Shown: piece by piece, positions 9,967-19,386 of the stretch
Numbering within the stretch: position 1 is the stretch's first letter
Layout of the letters: every line of letters begins with the position of its first letter
NCBI GenBank assembly: GCA_022508895.1
Contig: JAFLUH010000003.1
Location: 1-64,000 of the forward strand
Direction: 5' to 3'
Length of the DNA: 64,000 nt
Origin: Oscillospiraceae bacterium
GTDB taxonomy: Bacteria; Bacillota; Clostridia; Oscillospirales; Ruminococcaceae
Made by a program: the position numbers and the translations under genes
Notes under the pieces: generated by a model
What the model was told of the DNA's origin: nothing
Database searches by the model: none
The model's input: only the letters and a program-made list of their open reading frames with translations

Positions 9967-10386
9967 ATGCGGGGCGAATTTAAAAGCACCCTTGACGCAA
10001 AAGGCAGAATGAATTTCCCCGTAAAGCTCCGTGAGGAGCTGGGGAAAACCTTCGTCATCTCCAAGACCATAGGCGAAAAATGCATAAAGGTGTATTCCAA
10101 GGAGGACTGGGACTCTCTTGTTGATTCCATAAGACAGATGCCTCAGGTAAAAACCGCAGGGATACAGCGTTTCCTGTTCGGCAGCGCCTTCGAGGTGGAG
10201 CCGGACAAGCAGGGCAGAGTGCTGATACCCGCCCCCCTCCGCGAATATGCCGAGCTGCAGACGGACATAGTAATCGTAGGGCTTGAAGGCAGAGCCGAGA
10301 TATGGGACAAGCAGAAGTGGGACGGCTTCAACGACGCTCTGGATATGGACGAGCTTATGGCGGCTGCAATGGAAATGGAATTGTAA
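9967..10386 (+). CDS. mraZ: Transcriptional regulator MraZ
   Basis: MRGEFKSTLDAKGRMNFPVKLREELG; position at the head of the dcw cluster. Confidence 0.96.
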   Translation: MRGEFKSTLDAKGRMNFPVKLREELGKTFVISKTIGEKCIKVYSKEDWDSLVDSIRQMPQVKTAGIQRFLFGSAFEVEPDKQGRVLIPAPLREYAELQTDIVIVGLEGRAEIWDKQKWDGFNDALDMDELMAAAMEMEL

Positions 10387-11307
10387 ATGGAGTTCGAGCA
10401 TAAGTCGGTACTGCTTGAGGAAAGCATAGATGGGCTGGCGATAAAACCCGACGGGATATACGTTGACTGCACCACAGGCGGCGGCGGTCACAGCCTTGAG
10501 ATAGCGAAACGGCTCAGCAGCGGCACACTTATCTGCTTCGACCAGGACAGCGAAGCGATTGAAGCGGCAAAAAAACGGCTCGAGGACTACGCTCCCATTT
10601 TCGTAACACGCAACTTTGCGGAAATGAGGGAAGCTCTCAACCAACTGAATATAGACAGGGTCGATGGGATACTGATGGACTTGGGAGTAAGCTCCTACCA
10701 GCTTGACAACCGTCAGCGCGGCTTTTCCTACCACGACGACGCCCCGCTGGATATGCGCATGAGCGGCAGCGGACTCAGCGCCCGTGACGTGGTCAATGAG
10801 TACGGGGCGGACAGGCTTGCCAAAATACTGTACCTGTACGGCGAGGAGAAGTATGCGCCGTCGATAGTGAAAGGCATTGTCAGGGCGAGAGAGCAAAGCC
10901 CCATCGAGACCACATCTCAGCTTGCGGAGATAATCAAGGCAAACGTTCCGCAAAAGTTGAGAAAAGAGAAAAACCCATGCAGAAAAACCTTTCAGGCGAT
11001 AAGAATAGAGGTCAACCGTGAGCTTGAGGTACTGGAAAAGGGGCTTGCAGATGGCTTTGATATACTGAAGAACGGCGGCAGAATGGCTGTTATCACCTTT
11101 CACTCCTTAGAGGACAGAGCGGTGAAGAACGCCTTTAAGGAGTATTGCACAGGCTGTACCTGCCCGCCGGACTTTCCTGTCTGTGTTTGCGGGGGCAGGC
11201 CCCGTGCAGAGCTTGTGAACAAAAAGCCCATAACCGCAGGGGAAGCCGAGTTGGAGGCTAACCCTCGCAGCAGAAGCGCAAAGCTGAGAGTGATTGAAAA
11301 ACTGTAA
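10387..11307 (+). CDS. rsmH: 16S rRNA (cytosine1402-N4)-methyltransferase
   Basis: DCTTGGGGHSLEIA, ILMDLGVSSYQLD, RGFSYHDDAPLDMRM. Confidence 0.97.
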   Translation: MEFEHKSVLLEESIDGLAIKPDGIYVDCTTGGGGHSLEIAKRLSSGTLICFDQDSEAIEAAKKRLEDYAPIFVTRNFAEMREALNQLNIDRVDGILMDLGVSSYQLDNRQRGFSYHDDAPLDMRMSGSGLSARDVVNEYGADRLAKILYLYGEEKYAPSIVKGIVRAREQSPIETTSQLAEIIKANVPQKLRKEKNPCRKTFQAIRIEVNRELEVLEKGLADGFDILKNGGRMAVITFHSLEDRAVKNAFKEYCTGCTCPPDFPVCVCGGRPRAELVNKKPITAGEAELEANPRSRSAKLRVIEKL

Positions 11308-11337
11308 GGCATGTAAAAAACACAAGGAGCTGATAAA

Positions 11338-11847
11338 ATGTACGCCTACAACCGAAGCGACGTAGCATACGACCTGAGCAGATTTGACACGGGCGAGCCT
11401 GCCCGCAGACCCGAGGAGAAGCCTGCCGAGGCTGTCAAGCCTGCCGAGCCTGCAATAAAGATGCACAAGGTCTCGATAGCGAAAACGGGCAACTGGTTCA
11501 AGACGGTATTTTTCGTTGCATTTGCAGCGCTGCTTGCCTTTGCCATAATAAACAGCAAGGCCGTCATCTCCGAGATATCCACCGAAATAAGCACGCAAAA
11601 CGCCCTGCTTGAAGAAGCCAAGAGCGAGAACGCAAACCTCCAGTCAAGGCTGGACAATATGGTGACTCTCAGCAAGGTAGAGGAAATAGCGGTAGGCGAG
11701 CTTGGCTTACAGAAAACCGCCAAAAATCAGGTGCACTACATTTCCATTTACGACCGTACCATGGTGCAGGCAGCGCAAAGCGAGACCAACGTTTTCGTGT
11801 CGCTGAAAAACTGGCTGGACGGCGCTATGGAATATTTGGGATTTTAG
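11338..11847 (+). CDS. ftsL: FtsL-like cell-division protein
   Basis: Single TM followed by a coiled coil (EISTEISTQNALLEEAKSENANLQSRLDNMVTLSKVEEIAVGELGL); dcw position. Confidence 0.75.
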   Translation: MYAYNRSDVAYDLSRFDTGEPARRPEEKPAEAVKPAEPAIKMHKVSIAKTGNWFKTVFFVAFAALLAFAIINSKAVISEISTEISTQNALLEEAKSENANLQSRLDNMVTLSKVEEIAVGELGLQKTAKNQVHYISIYDRTMVQAAQSETNVFVSLKNWLDGAMEYLGF

Positions 11848-11907
11848 GACAATATAATGGACAAGAAACCGCAGTTATGCTGAATTATTGCGAAAGGAAA
11901 GAAGCCG

Positions 11908-14187
11908 ATGTCAAACGCACCCTCCAACAGAATGCGCAAGCGCCTTTATGCAGGCGTTTTCACGGTGGTACTTGTATTCACCGTGTATATCTGCGTCAAT
12001 CTGTTCAACATATCGGTGATAAACTCCGAGTATTACCGCTCCAAAGCCAACAATCAGCAGCTTGACAGCTTCACCATAAACGCAAACAGAGGCACCATCT
12101 ACGACACCAACGGCAAGATACTTGCCCAGAGCTCAACGGTGTGGGACGTTATAATCACCCCCTCCGACATAAAGGAGTTCGACGAGAAGGACACCGAGCT
12201 TATCTGCAAGACCGCAGCCGAAATATGCGATGTGGACTATGAGGAGCTGCTGGAGGTCTGCCGTGACACCGAGGGTCCCTTTTACCGCTACTACACGGTA
12301 AAGACCAAGGTGGACAAGGAGACGTCCGACGCAATAACCCAGTTCAGAATAAAAAACAAGCTTGCCCGATACTCCATCTTCACCGTCCCCAACACCAAGC
12401 GTGACTACCCCAACGAGAGCCTTGCGGCTTCCGTTATCGGCTTCACCAACTTCGACGGCGACGGCATTTACGGCGTTGAGGCATACTACGATGAATATCT
12501 TCAGGGCATAGACGGCAAGATAGTCACCGCCCGTGACGCCAAGGGCGACGCAATGCCCTACGAATACGAGACAAGGTACGAGGCGCAGGACGGCAACAGC
12601 CTGTATCTCACCATAGATACCGTTCTCCAGCACTATCTGGAAAAAAACCTTGAAAACGTAATGACCCAGCACAACGTTCAGAACCGTGCCTGCGGCATAA
12701 TAATGAACGCAAAGACCGGCGCTATCCTTGCAATGGCGACGGCTCCGGGCTTTGACCTGAACGACCCCGCAGTTCTCAGCGCCTACTACCAGACCAGACT
12801 GGCGGAATACGAGGAGGAGCTTCGTGAAAACGAGGAGGAGCGCACGGAGGAGGAGATACTCGCCCTGCTGTCCGACAGAGAATCGCTGTACCGTGAAACT
12901 CAGTGGAAGAACAAGGCCATCTCTGAGCTGTACTTCCCCGGATCCGTATTCAAGGTAGTCACCGCCGCCTCCGCCCTTGAGGAGGAGGTAATAGACGCCG
13001 GCAGCCATATAACCACATGCTTCGGCGTAGTTGAGGTGGCAGGCACCAAGATACACTGCTGGACGGAAGCAGGTCATGGCGATATGGATCTGCAGAATGC
13101 GCTCATCAAATCCTGCAACCCCTCCTTTATCGCAATAGGCAATCTCCTCGGTACAAAAGCCTTTACCGATTACTTTGAGGCCTTCGGTCTCACCGAAAAG
13201 ACAGGCGTAGACCTCCCCGGCGAGAGCAGTCCTATTTATATGCCCTACTCAAGAATGGGCCCCGTAGAGCTTGCCAGCTCCGCCTTCGGTCAGACCAACA
13301 AGATAACGCCTCTCCAGATGATAACCGCCTACGCAGCGGCGATAAACGGCGGATATCTGGTAACTCCCCATGTGGTGGACAAAATAGTCGACTCCACCGG
13401 CAACGTCATAATGACCAACTCCACCGAGGTAAAGCGTCAGGTCATCAGCGAGGACACCAGCGCCACCATGCGTATGCTGCTGGAAAACGTGGTAGAGTAC
13501 AACGGCGGCTCCAACGCCTATATCACCGGCTACAGAATAGGCGGCAAGAGCGGGACATCCCAGAAGCTGGACGAATACAGCGACGTAAATATGCGCTATG
13601 TGGGAAGTATGTGCTGCTTCACTCCCGCAGACGACCCCGAGATAGTGATGCTGGTAATGGTAGACGAGCCTTACAACGGACAGTACTACGGCAGTGCCGT
13701 TGCCGCTCCCGTAATTTCCGCAGTGTTCAGCGAGTGCCTTGAATACATGGGAATCTACGCACAGTACACCGCCGAGGAGCTTGCGGAGCAGGACACCACC
13801 GTGCCCTACATAATCGGCTCCAACGGACTTGCCGCAATAACCACCCTCAACACCTGCGGCTTGGAATACGAGTTCATCGGCGACGAGAACGGCAAGGTGG
13901 TAGCCACCGTACCCGGCGCAGGCTACACGATACCCAAGGGCGGCAAGGTAGTGGTATACATGGACGACAGCGAAAAGCTCACCGTCACGGTGCCCAACGT
14001 TATCGGCATGACGGTGGAGCAGGCGAACGCAGCCATAACCTCCGCAGGGCTCAATATAAGTCTTTCAGGCGGTGCTATCCTCAACGATAAAGCCAAGGCG
14101 GTCACCCAGTCCATCGACCCCGACACAGTGGTATACAAGGGAACGGTTATCGAGGTAAAGTTTATCCTCAACGACGAAACGGGCTAA
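11908..14187 (+). CDS. Class B PBP / FtsI-SpoVD type with two PASTA domains
   Basis: NRGTIYDTNGKILAQS, ELYFPGSVFKVVTA, KSGTSQKL; C-terminal PASTA (VPYIIGSNG..., VPNVIGMTVEQANAAI). Confidence 0.92.
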   Translation: MSNAPSNRMRKRLYAGVFTVVLVFTVYICVNLFNISVINSEYYRSKANNQQLDSFTINANRGTIYDTNGKILAQSSTVWDVIITPSDIKEFDEKDTELICKTAAEICDVDYEELLEVCRDTEGPFYRYYTVKTKVDKETSDAITQFRIKNKLARYSIFTVPNTKRDYPNESLAASVIGFTNFDGDGIYGVEAYYDEYLQGIDGKIVTARDAKGDAMPYEYETRYEAQDGNSLYLTIDTVLQHYLEKNLENVMTQHNVQNRACGIIMNAKTGAILAMATAPGFDLNDPAVLSAYYQTRLAEYEEELRENEEERTEEEILALLSDRESLYRETQWKNKAISELYFPGSVFKVVTAASALEEEVIDAGSHITTCFGVVEVAGTKIHCWTEAGHGDMDLQNALIKSCNPSFIAIGNLLGTKAFTDYFEAFGLTEKTGVDLPGESSPIYMPYSRMGPVELASSAFGQTNKITPLQMITAYAAAINGGYLVTPHVVDKIVDSTGNVIMTNSTEVKRQVISEDTSATMRMLLENVVEYNGGSNAYITGYRIGGKSGTSQKLDEYSDVNMRYVGSMCCFTPADDPEIVMLVMVDEPYNGQYYGSAVAAPVISAVFSECLEYMGIYAQYTAEELAEQDTTVPYIIGSNGLAAITTLNTCGLEYEFIGDENGKVVATVPGAGYTIPKGGKVVVYMDDSEKLTVTVPNVIGMTVEQANAAITSAGLNISLSGGAILNDKAKAVTQSIDPDTVVYKGTVIEVKFILNDETG

Positions 14188-14273
14188 AATACTATAATTC
14201 GACATTTTACAGGGCGGGGAACCTTTTTTCTCCGCCCGTAAGTCATAAATTATAGTAATTTTCACCGCACTAT

Positions 14274-15752
14274 ATGCAGAAAGAAGTGATAACAGTGCAG
14301 CTCTACGATATATTGCCCGAGGCAAAGGCTCAGGGTGTTCCCGACTGTGAGATCCGTTCCGTAACGGATGACACAAGGGAGCTTCAAAAGGGTGACATTT
14401 TCGTCTGCATAAAAGGCAACAACTTCGACGGACACAGCGCCGCTGCCGATATGCTGGAAAAGGGAGCTGCGGCAGTGGTGACGGAGCAGGACCTGGGTCT
14501 GGATAGGCAGATAATCGTCCCCGACACCAGAAAGCAGTACGCCTTACTTGCCGCCGCTTACCACGGCAATCCCGAGAAAAAGCTGAAGCTCATAGCGGTA
14601 ACGGGCACCAACGGCAAAACCACCACGGCGCATCTGATACAGGCGATACTTCGGGACAACGGCAAAAAATGCGCCTGCTTCGGCACCACAGGCAACGACG
14701 TCTGCGGCAAAGTGTACGAGCCTGACGGCGCAATTCCCACCACTCCCCGCCCGATGGCGTTTTTCGGTCTTCTTGCAGAGGCGGCGCAGAACGGAGCGGA
14801 GTACTGCTCGATAGAAGCCTCCTCTCAGGCTCTTGCTCAGAGCCGCCTGTACGGTATCCGCTTTGAGATAGGCGTATTCACAAACCTGACGCAGGACCAC
14901 CTTGACGTACACGGCAGCATGGAAAACTACTACAAAGCAAAAAAGCTGCTGTTCGACCAGTGCGGCAAAGCCCTTATCTGCACCGACGACAAATACGGAA
15001 AGCGGCTTTTCGATGAACTTGACATACCGAAAAAGACCTACAGCATAACCGACGCAGCCGACTATTACAGCGTAAACATAAAGTGCGCCCCCGCATACGT
15101 CAGCTACTGGTTCAGCAGCAGCGGCGACGAGAAATCCTTTCCCGTAAAATTCGGTATGCCGGGAATGTTCAACGTGGCTAATTCGATAGCAGCCGCCGCA
15201 GCCTGCAACCAGCTTGGCATAAGCGTCAACGACTGCGTAGCCTCATTACAGCGTTTTGAGGGAATAAGGGGCAGGTGCGAGGTGATATACGACGGCGATT
15301 TCACCGTTATCTGCGACTACGCCCACACCTCCGACGCACTGGAAAAGATACTGACCTCGGTGAAGGACTTTGCGGAGGGAAGGGTGATCTGCCTTTTCGG
15401 TGCGGCAGGCGAGCGTGACGCAGACAAACGCCCCGAAATGGGCTTGGTGGTAGGCAGGAACGCCGACTACGCCGTCCTCACCAGCGACAATCCCCGCTTC
15501 GAGGACCCCATGCAGATAATAGAGCAGGTGGAAAAGGGTCTTGATAAAACAACGATACCCTACCGCAGCATAGAGGACCGCCGTGAAGCCATAGAATATG
15601 CGCTGTCGTATGCAAAAGCAGGAGACATCGTGCTGCTCTGCGGCAAAGGACATGAGACGCACCAGGTCTACGGCGACGATTATCGCCATTTTGACGAGCA
15701 TGAGATAGTGAAAGAGATAATGAGAGGAAAACAGTCTGGAGGGAACGAATGA
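14274..15752 (+). CDS. murE: UDP-N-acetylmuramoyl-tripeptide synthetase MurE, DNPR motif consistent with meso-DAP
   Basis: AVTGTNGKTTTAHL, LTSDNPRFEDP, CGKGHETHQ. Confidence 0.95.
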   Translation: MQKEVITVQLYDILPEAKAQGVPDCEIRSVTDDTRELQKGDIFVCIKGNNFDGHSAAADMLEKGAAAVVTEQDLGLDRQIIVPDTRKQYALLAAAYHGNPEKKLKLIAVTGTNGKTTTAHLIQAILRDNGKKCACFGTTGNDVCGKVYEPDGAIPTTPRPMAFFGLLAEAAQNGAEYCSIEASSQALAQSRLYGIRFEIGVFTNLTQDHLDVHGSMENYYKAKKLLFDQCGKALICTDDKYGKRLFDELDIPKKTYSITDAADYYSVNIKCAPAYVSYWFSSSGDEKSFPVKFGMPGMFNVANSIAAAAACNQLGISVNDCVASLQRFEGIRGRCEVIYDGDFTVICDYAHTSDALEKILTSVKDFAEGRVICLFGAAGERDADKRPEMGLVVGRNADYAVLTSDNPRFEDPMQIIEQVEKGLDKTTIPYRSIEDRREAIEYALSYAKAGDIVLLCGKGHETHQVYGDDYRHFDEHEIVKEIMRGKQSGGNE

Positions 15753-16768
15753 ATTTATGGATAATACTGACGGTGGCTGTGGTATCCGCCGCTGTTACCG
15801 CCTGTATGGGCTGCTGGCTGATACCGCTGCTGAAAAGGCTGAAGTACGGTCAGACGATCCTTGAAGAAGGTCCCAAGTGGCACGAAAAGAAGCAGGGAAC
15901 TCCCACCATGGGCGGACTGATGTTCTACATGGGGATAACCGCCGCCTTCATCGCAGGCTATGTGATACTGTACCTGAACGGTCTTATCAGCTTCGAGACC
16001 GTAGGATTTTCCGACACGATGAGAGGCATATCGGGGCTGATAATGGCGCTGTGCTTCGGCTTTGTGGGCTTTATCGACGACTATATCAAAATTAGAAAAA
16101 AGCGCAACCAGGGTCTTACCGTAATACAGAAGATAGTTTTGCAGGTGCTGATAATAGCCGCCTACTTCACCTCCCGCGTTATCGGCGGCGACACCTCCAC
16201 GGTGCTGAACATACCCTTCATCGGGCAGCTTGACCTTTCCTTCTTCTACTACATTTTCATGGGCTTGGTCATACTGTACCTTGTGAACGCAGTGAACCTT
16301 ACCGATGGCATAGATGGGCTTTGCAGCAGCGTTTCCTTTGTGTACTTCATCGTATTTGCCGTCATCACCGCTCAGATACAGCTTTACGGCATGACGGTGC
16401 TCTCCGTTGCGTCGGCGGGCGGCGTATTAGGCTTTCTCATGTGGAATTTCCCGCCTGCAAAGGTGTTCATGGGCGACACAGGCTCCCTCTTTTTAGGCGG
16501 ACTTGTCTGCGCTCTGGGCATAGGCAGCGGCTGTGAGGTAATAATGATAGTTGCCGCCGCGGTATTTATCTGGGAGGCGCTTACCGTCCTTATCCAGACC
16601 ACCTATTTCAAGATAACCCACGGCAAAAGGCTTTTCAAGATGACGCCTATCCACCACAGCTTTGAAATGAGAGGCTGGAGCGAGGTAAAGATAGACGCGG
16701 TATTCTCCATGCTGGCAATGCTGGCGGGAGCGGCGGCGATACTGCTGTCGGCAGGCTTATTAAGTTAG
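15749..16768 (+). CDS. mraY: Phospho-N-acetylmuramoyl-pentapeptide transferase
   Basis: GTPTMGG, GFVGFIDDYIK, NLTDGIDGL, MGDTGSLFLGG, FKMTPIHHSFE. Confidence 0.97.
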   Translation: MNLWIILTVAVVSAAVTACMGCWLIPLLKRLKYGQTILEEGPKWHEKKQGTPTMGGLMFYMGITAAFIAGYVILYLNGLISFETVGFSDTMRGISGLIMALCFGFVGFIDDYIKIRKKRNQGLTVIQKIVLQVLIIAAYFTSRVIGGDTSTVLNIPFIGQLDLSFFYYIFMGLVILYLVNAVNLTDGIDGLCSSVSFVYFIVFAVITAQIQLYGMTVLSVASAGGVLGFLMWNFPPAKVFMGDTGSLFLGGLVCALGIGSGCEVIMIVAAAVFIWEALTVLIQTTYFKITHGKRLFKMTPIHHSFEMRGWSEVKIDAVFSMLAMLAGAAAILLSAGLLS

Positions 16769-16778
16769 GAGGCTGTGC

Positions 16779-18074
16779 ATGAGCGATAACAGAAGACCGA
16801 AAAACGACTCTGCGAGCAGCATAAGACTGCAGCCCCGAAGCGAAAAGTACCGCAGTCAGAGAGCCGCTCAGTCCGCAGCAGTTCGCGGAGCAGTCCCGGA
16901 CGCGGGCGGAGCCGCTGCGATACAAGCGGCGCCCGTAAAGCAGAAGGCGAAGAAAAAGACATGGGTAAGAAGCGGCTTTGACTACCCGCTGTTCACAATA
17001 GTGACGGTACTGCTTGCCTTCGGGATAATAATGATGTTCTCCGCAAGCTACGCCAACGCCTTCGCCGAATTCGGGGACAGTATGTACTACCTGAAGCGTC
17101 AGGCGCTGTTCGCCATAGGCGGACTTATCATGATGATGATGCTTTCCGGTATCGACTACCACATATTCCGGAGCAAGACCATAGTTTATGCCATAGGCTT
17201 TGTCTCCATCGGACTGATGGTGGCAGTCAAGCTTTTCGGTACAACTCAGGGCGGCTCCGAGCGCTGGCTCCAGATAGGCGAGCTTACCTTCCAGCCCTCG
17301 GAGATACTGAAGTTTGCCGTGATAGTTTTCTTTGCCTACTTTGCGGAAAAACGCTTTGAGCAGCTTCGGGAATTCAAAAAAGGCTTTCTCCCTCTGGCAA
17401 TAATATTGGCGACCTCCTGCGGACTGCTGATGATGCAGCCGCACCTTTCGGGTACGATAATCGTATTCTCCATCGGTTTTTCCATGATGTTCGTTGCGGG
17501 AGTGAACCTGAAGCACCTGTTCCTCATGCTGGGCGGGCTTGTGCTGCTGCTTGTCATAGCAATATCCGTTCTCAACGCAATGGGCATCGACTACTTCAGC
17601 GACCGCTTGCTCAGCTTCACCGACCCGGAGGCGGACATATCCGACAAGACCTTCCAGACCTACCAGTCCCTTGTCACCATCGGCAGCGGCGGTCTGTTCG
17701 GCTTAGGCTTCGGCAACTCCCGCCAGAAATACGGCTATATGCCCATGTCCAGAAACGACTTCGTATTCTCCATAATCTGCGAGGAGCTGGGCTTTGTGGG
17801 AGCGGTGCTGGTTATCCTGCTGTTCGTCATCTTCGTATGGAGAGGCTTCTACGTCTGCTCAAAGGCGAGAGACAAGTTCGGCATGATGCTTGCCTTCGGC
17901 ATAACCTTCCAGATAGGCTTACAGGCATTGCTGAACATTGCCGTCGTCACCAACTCAATACCCAACACGGGAATATCCCTGCCCTTCTTCAGCTACGGCG
18001 GCACGGCGCTTGTAATGCAGCTTGCGGAAATGGGCATACTGCTCAGCGTATCACGAAAAGCAGAGCTTGAATAG
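16779..18074 (+). CDS. ftsW: SEDS glycosyltransferase FtsW/SpoVE
   Basis: Polytopic; GSERWLQIG, FQPSEILKF, SFFSYGGTALV-like motifs. Confidence 0.93.
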   Translation: MSDNRRPKNDSASSIRLQPRSEKYRSQRAAQSAAVRGAVPDAGGAAAIQAAPVKQKAKKKTWVRSGFDYPLFTIVTVLLAFGIIMMFSASYANAFAEFGDSMYYLKRQALFAIGGLIMMMMLSGIDYHIFRSKTIVYAIGFVSIGLMVAVKLFGTTQGGSERWLQIGELTFQPSEILKFAVIVFFAYFAEKRFEQLREFKKGFLPLAIILATSCGLLMMQPHLSGTIIVFSIGFSMMFVAGVNLKHLFLMLGGLVLLLVIAISVLNAMGIDYFSDRLLSFTDPEADISDKTFQTYQSLVTIGSGGLFGLGFGNSRQKYGYMPMSRNDFVFSIICEELGFVGAVLVILLFVIFVWRGFYVCSKARDKFGMMLAFGITFQIGLQALLNIAVVTNSIPNTGISLPFFSYGGTALVMQLAEMGILLSVSRKAELE

Positions 18075-18100
18075 TAAACAGTAAAGGAAGATATGGATAT

Positions 18101-19246
18101 ATGCGAGCGCTAATTGCGGCAGGCGGCACGGCGGGACACATCAACCCCGCCCTTGCCATAGCCGATAAAATAGTCAACGTCCTGCCCGAAAGCAAGGTGC
18201 TTTTCGTAGGCACGCCAAACGGCATGGAATCCAGACTGGTAAAAAAAGCGGGCTACGACTTCTACGGGATAAAGATGGCGGGGATACAGCGAGGTCTGTC
18301 CTTTGCCAATATAAAGCGCAACGTGAAGGCGGCATACTATTACGGCGCCGCCTTTCCGCAGGTGAAAAGGCTGATAAACGAGTTCCGCCCCGACGTGTGC
18401 ATAGGAACGGGCGGCTACGTCTGCGGGGCGGTGCTCCGTGAGGCGGCTAAGCTTGGCGTAAAGACCGCCACCCATGAAAGCAACTCCTTTCCGGGTATCA
18501 CGACCAAGCTGCTCACCAAAACGGCGGACAAGGTGTTCCTGTTTTCCGAGGACTGCCTTGCGCACCTGAAGCACACCGAAAACTGCATAATAACGGGCAA
18601 TCCCCTGCGCAACAACGTCCCCATTGAGGAAAAGCACATCGCAAGGGAACGCTTGGGGCTTCCCGAAGGCTTTACCATACTGTCCTTAGGCGGCAGTCTC
18701 GGCGCCAATAAAATAAGCGCCGCAGTAGCCGAGCTTATGCGCTGGGAGCAGAAAAAGGGCGGCATAAATCACATTCACTCCTACGGCGGCAACGGCAGGG
18801 ACACCTTTGGCGGACTGCTGGAGGAAAACGGCGTTGACAAGACGTCAAACCGCCTGATACTTAAGGAATACATAGACAATATGTACACCTGTATGTGCGC
18901 CGCCGACCTGATAATCTCCCGTGCAGGCTCCATGACTCTCACCGAGATAATGGCGATAGGCAGACCAGCTGTCTTAGTGCCTTTCCCGCAAGCCACCGAA
19001 AACCACCAGTACTATAACGCCAAGACCCTTGCGGACGCCAACGCCGCCCTTCTTCGGGAGGACAAGGACTTGGACGGAAAGTGGCTGATACAAACGGTAA
19101 GCGACCTGTATACGGACAGGGCAAGGCTTGAGATAATGGGTGAGAACGCCCGAAAGATGGCAAAAACCAACGCCGCCGACGTGATACTCAGCGAGATAAT
19201 AGACCTTGTCGGCAGTGAAAAGTGCATAGTGAACAGTGAAAAGTAA
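18101..19246 (+). CDS. murG: UDP-N-acetylglucosamine transferase MurG
   Basis: AAGGTAGHINPALAIA, GIQRGLSF, SRAGSMTLTEI, PFPQATENHQ. Confidence 0.96.
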   Translation: MRALIAAGGTAGHINPALAIADKIVNVLPESKVLFVGTPNGMESRLVKKAGYDFYGIKMAGIQRGLSFANIKRNVKAAYYYGAAFPQVKRLINEFRPDVCIGTGGYVCGAVLREAAKLGVKTATHESNSFPGITTKLLTKTADKVFLFSEDCLAHLKHTENCIITGNPLRNNVPIEEKHIARERLGLPEGFTILSLGGSLGANKISAAVAELMRWEQKKGGINHIHSYGGNGRDTFGGLLEENGVDKTSNRLILKEYIDNMYTCMCAADLIISRAGSMTLTEIMAIGRPAVLVPFPQATENHQYYNAKTLADANAALLREDKDLDGKWLIQTVSDLYTDRARLEIMGENARKMAKTNAADVILSEIIDLVGSEKCIVNSEK

Positions 19247-19328
19247 AGGAATCCGTTATGCGGATAACATTAAAATTGCGGCGAAGCCGCACCACCAACT
19301 AACAACTGATCTCTGATAACTAATTAAC
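19214..19328. repeat. Heptad-repeat / GAA-loop hairpin / heptad-repeat element between murG and murA
   Basis: AGTGAAA-AGTGCAT-AGTGAAC-AGTGAAA-AGTAAAG (19214-19248); GCGGC-GAA-GCCGC (about 19278-19290); ACCAACT-AACAACT-GATCTCT-GATAACT-AATTAAC (19294-19328). Confidence 0.75.
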
Positions 19329-19386
19329 CAAAATTACCCTTTTGGCATAGACTGAATGGTAAATGCTAAAGAAAGGGTGATTTTGA

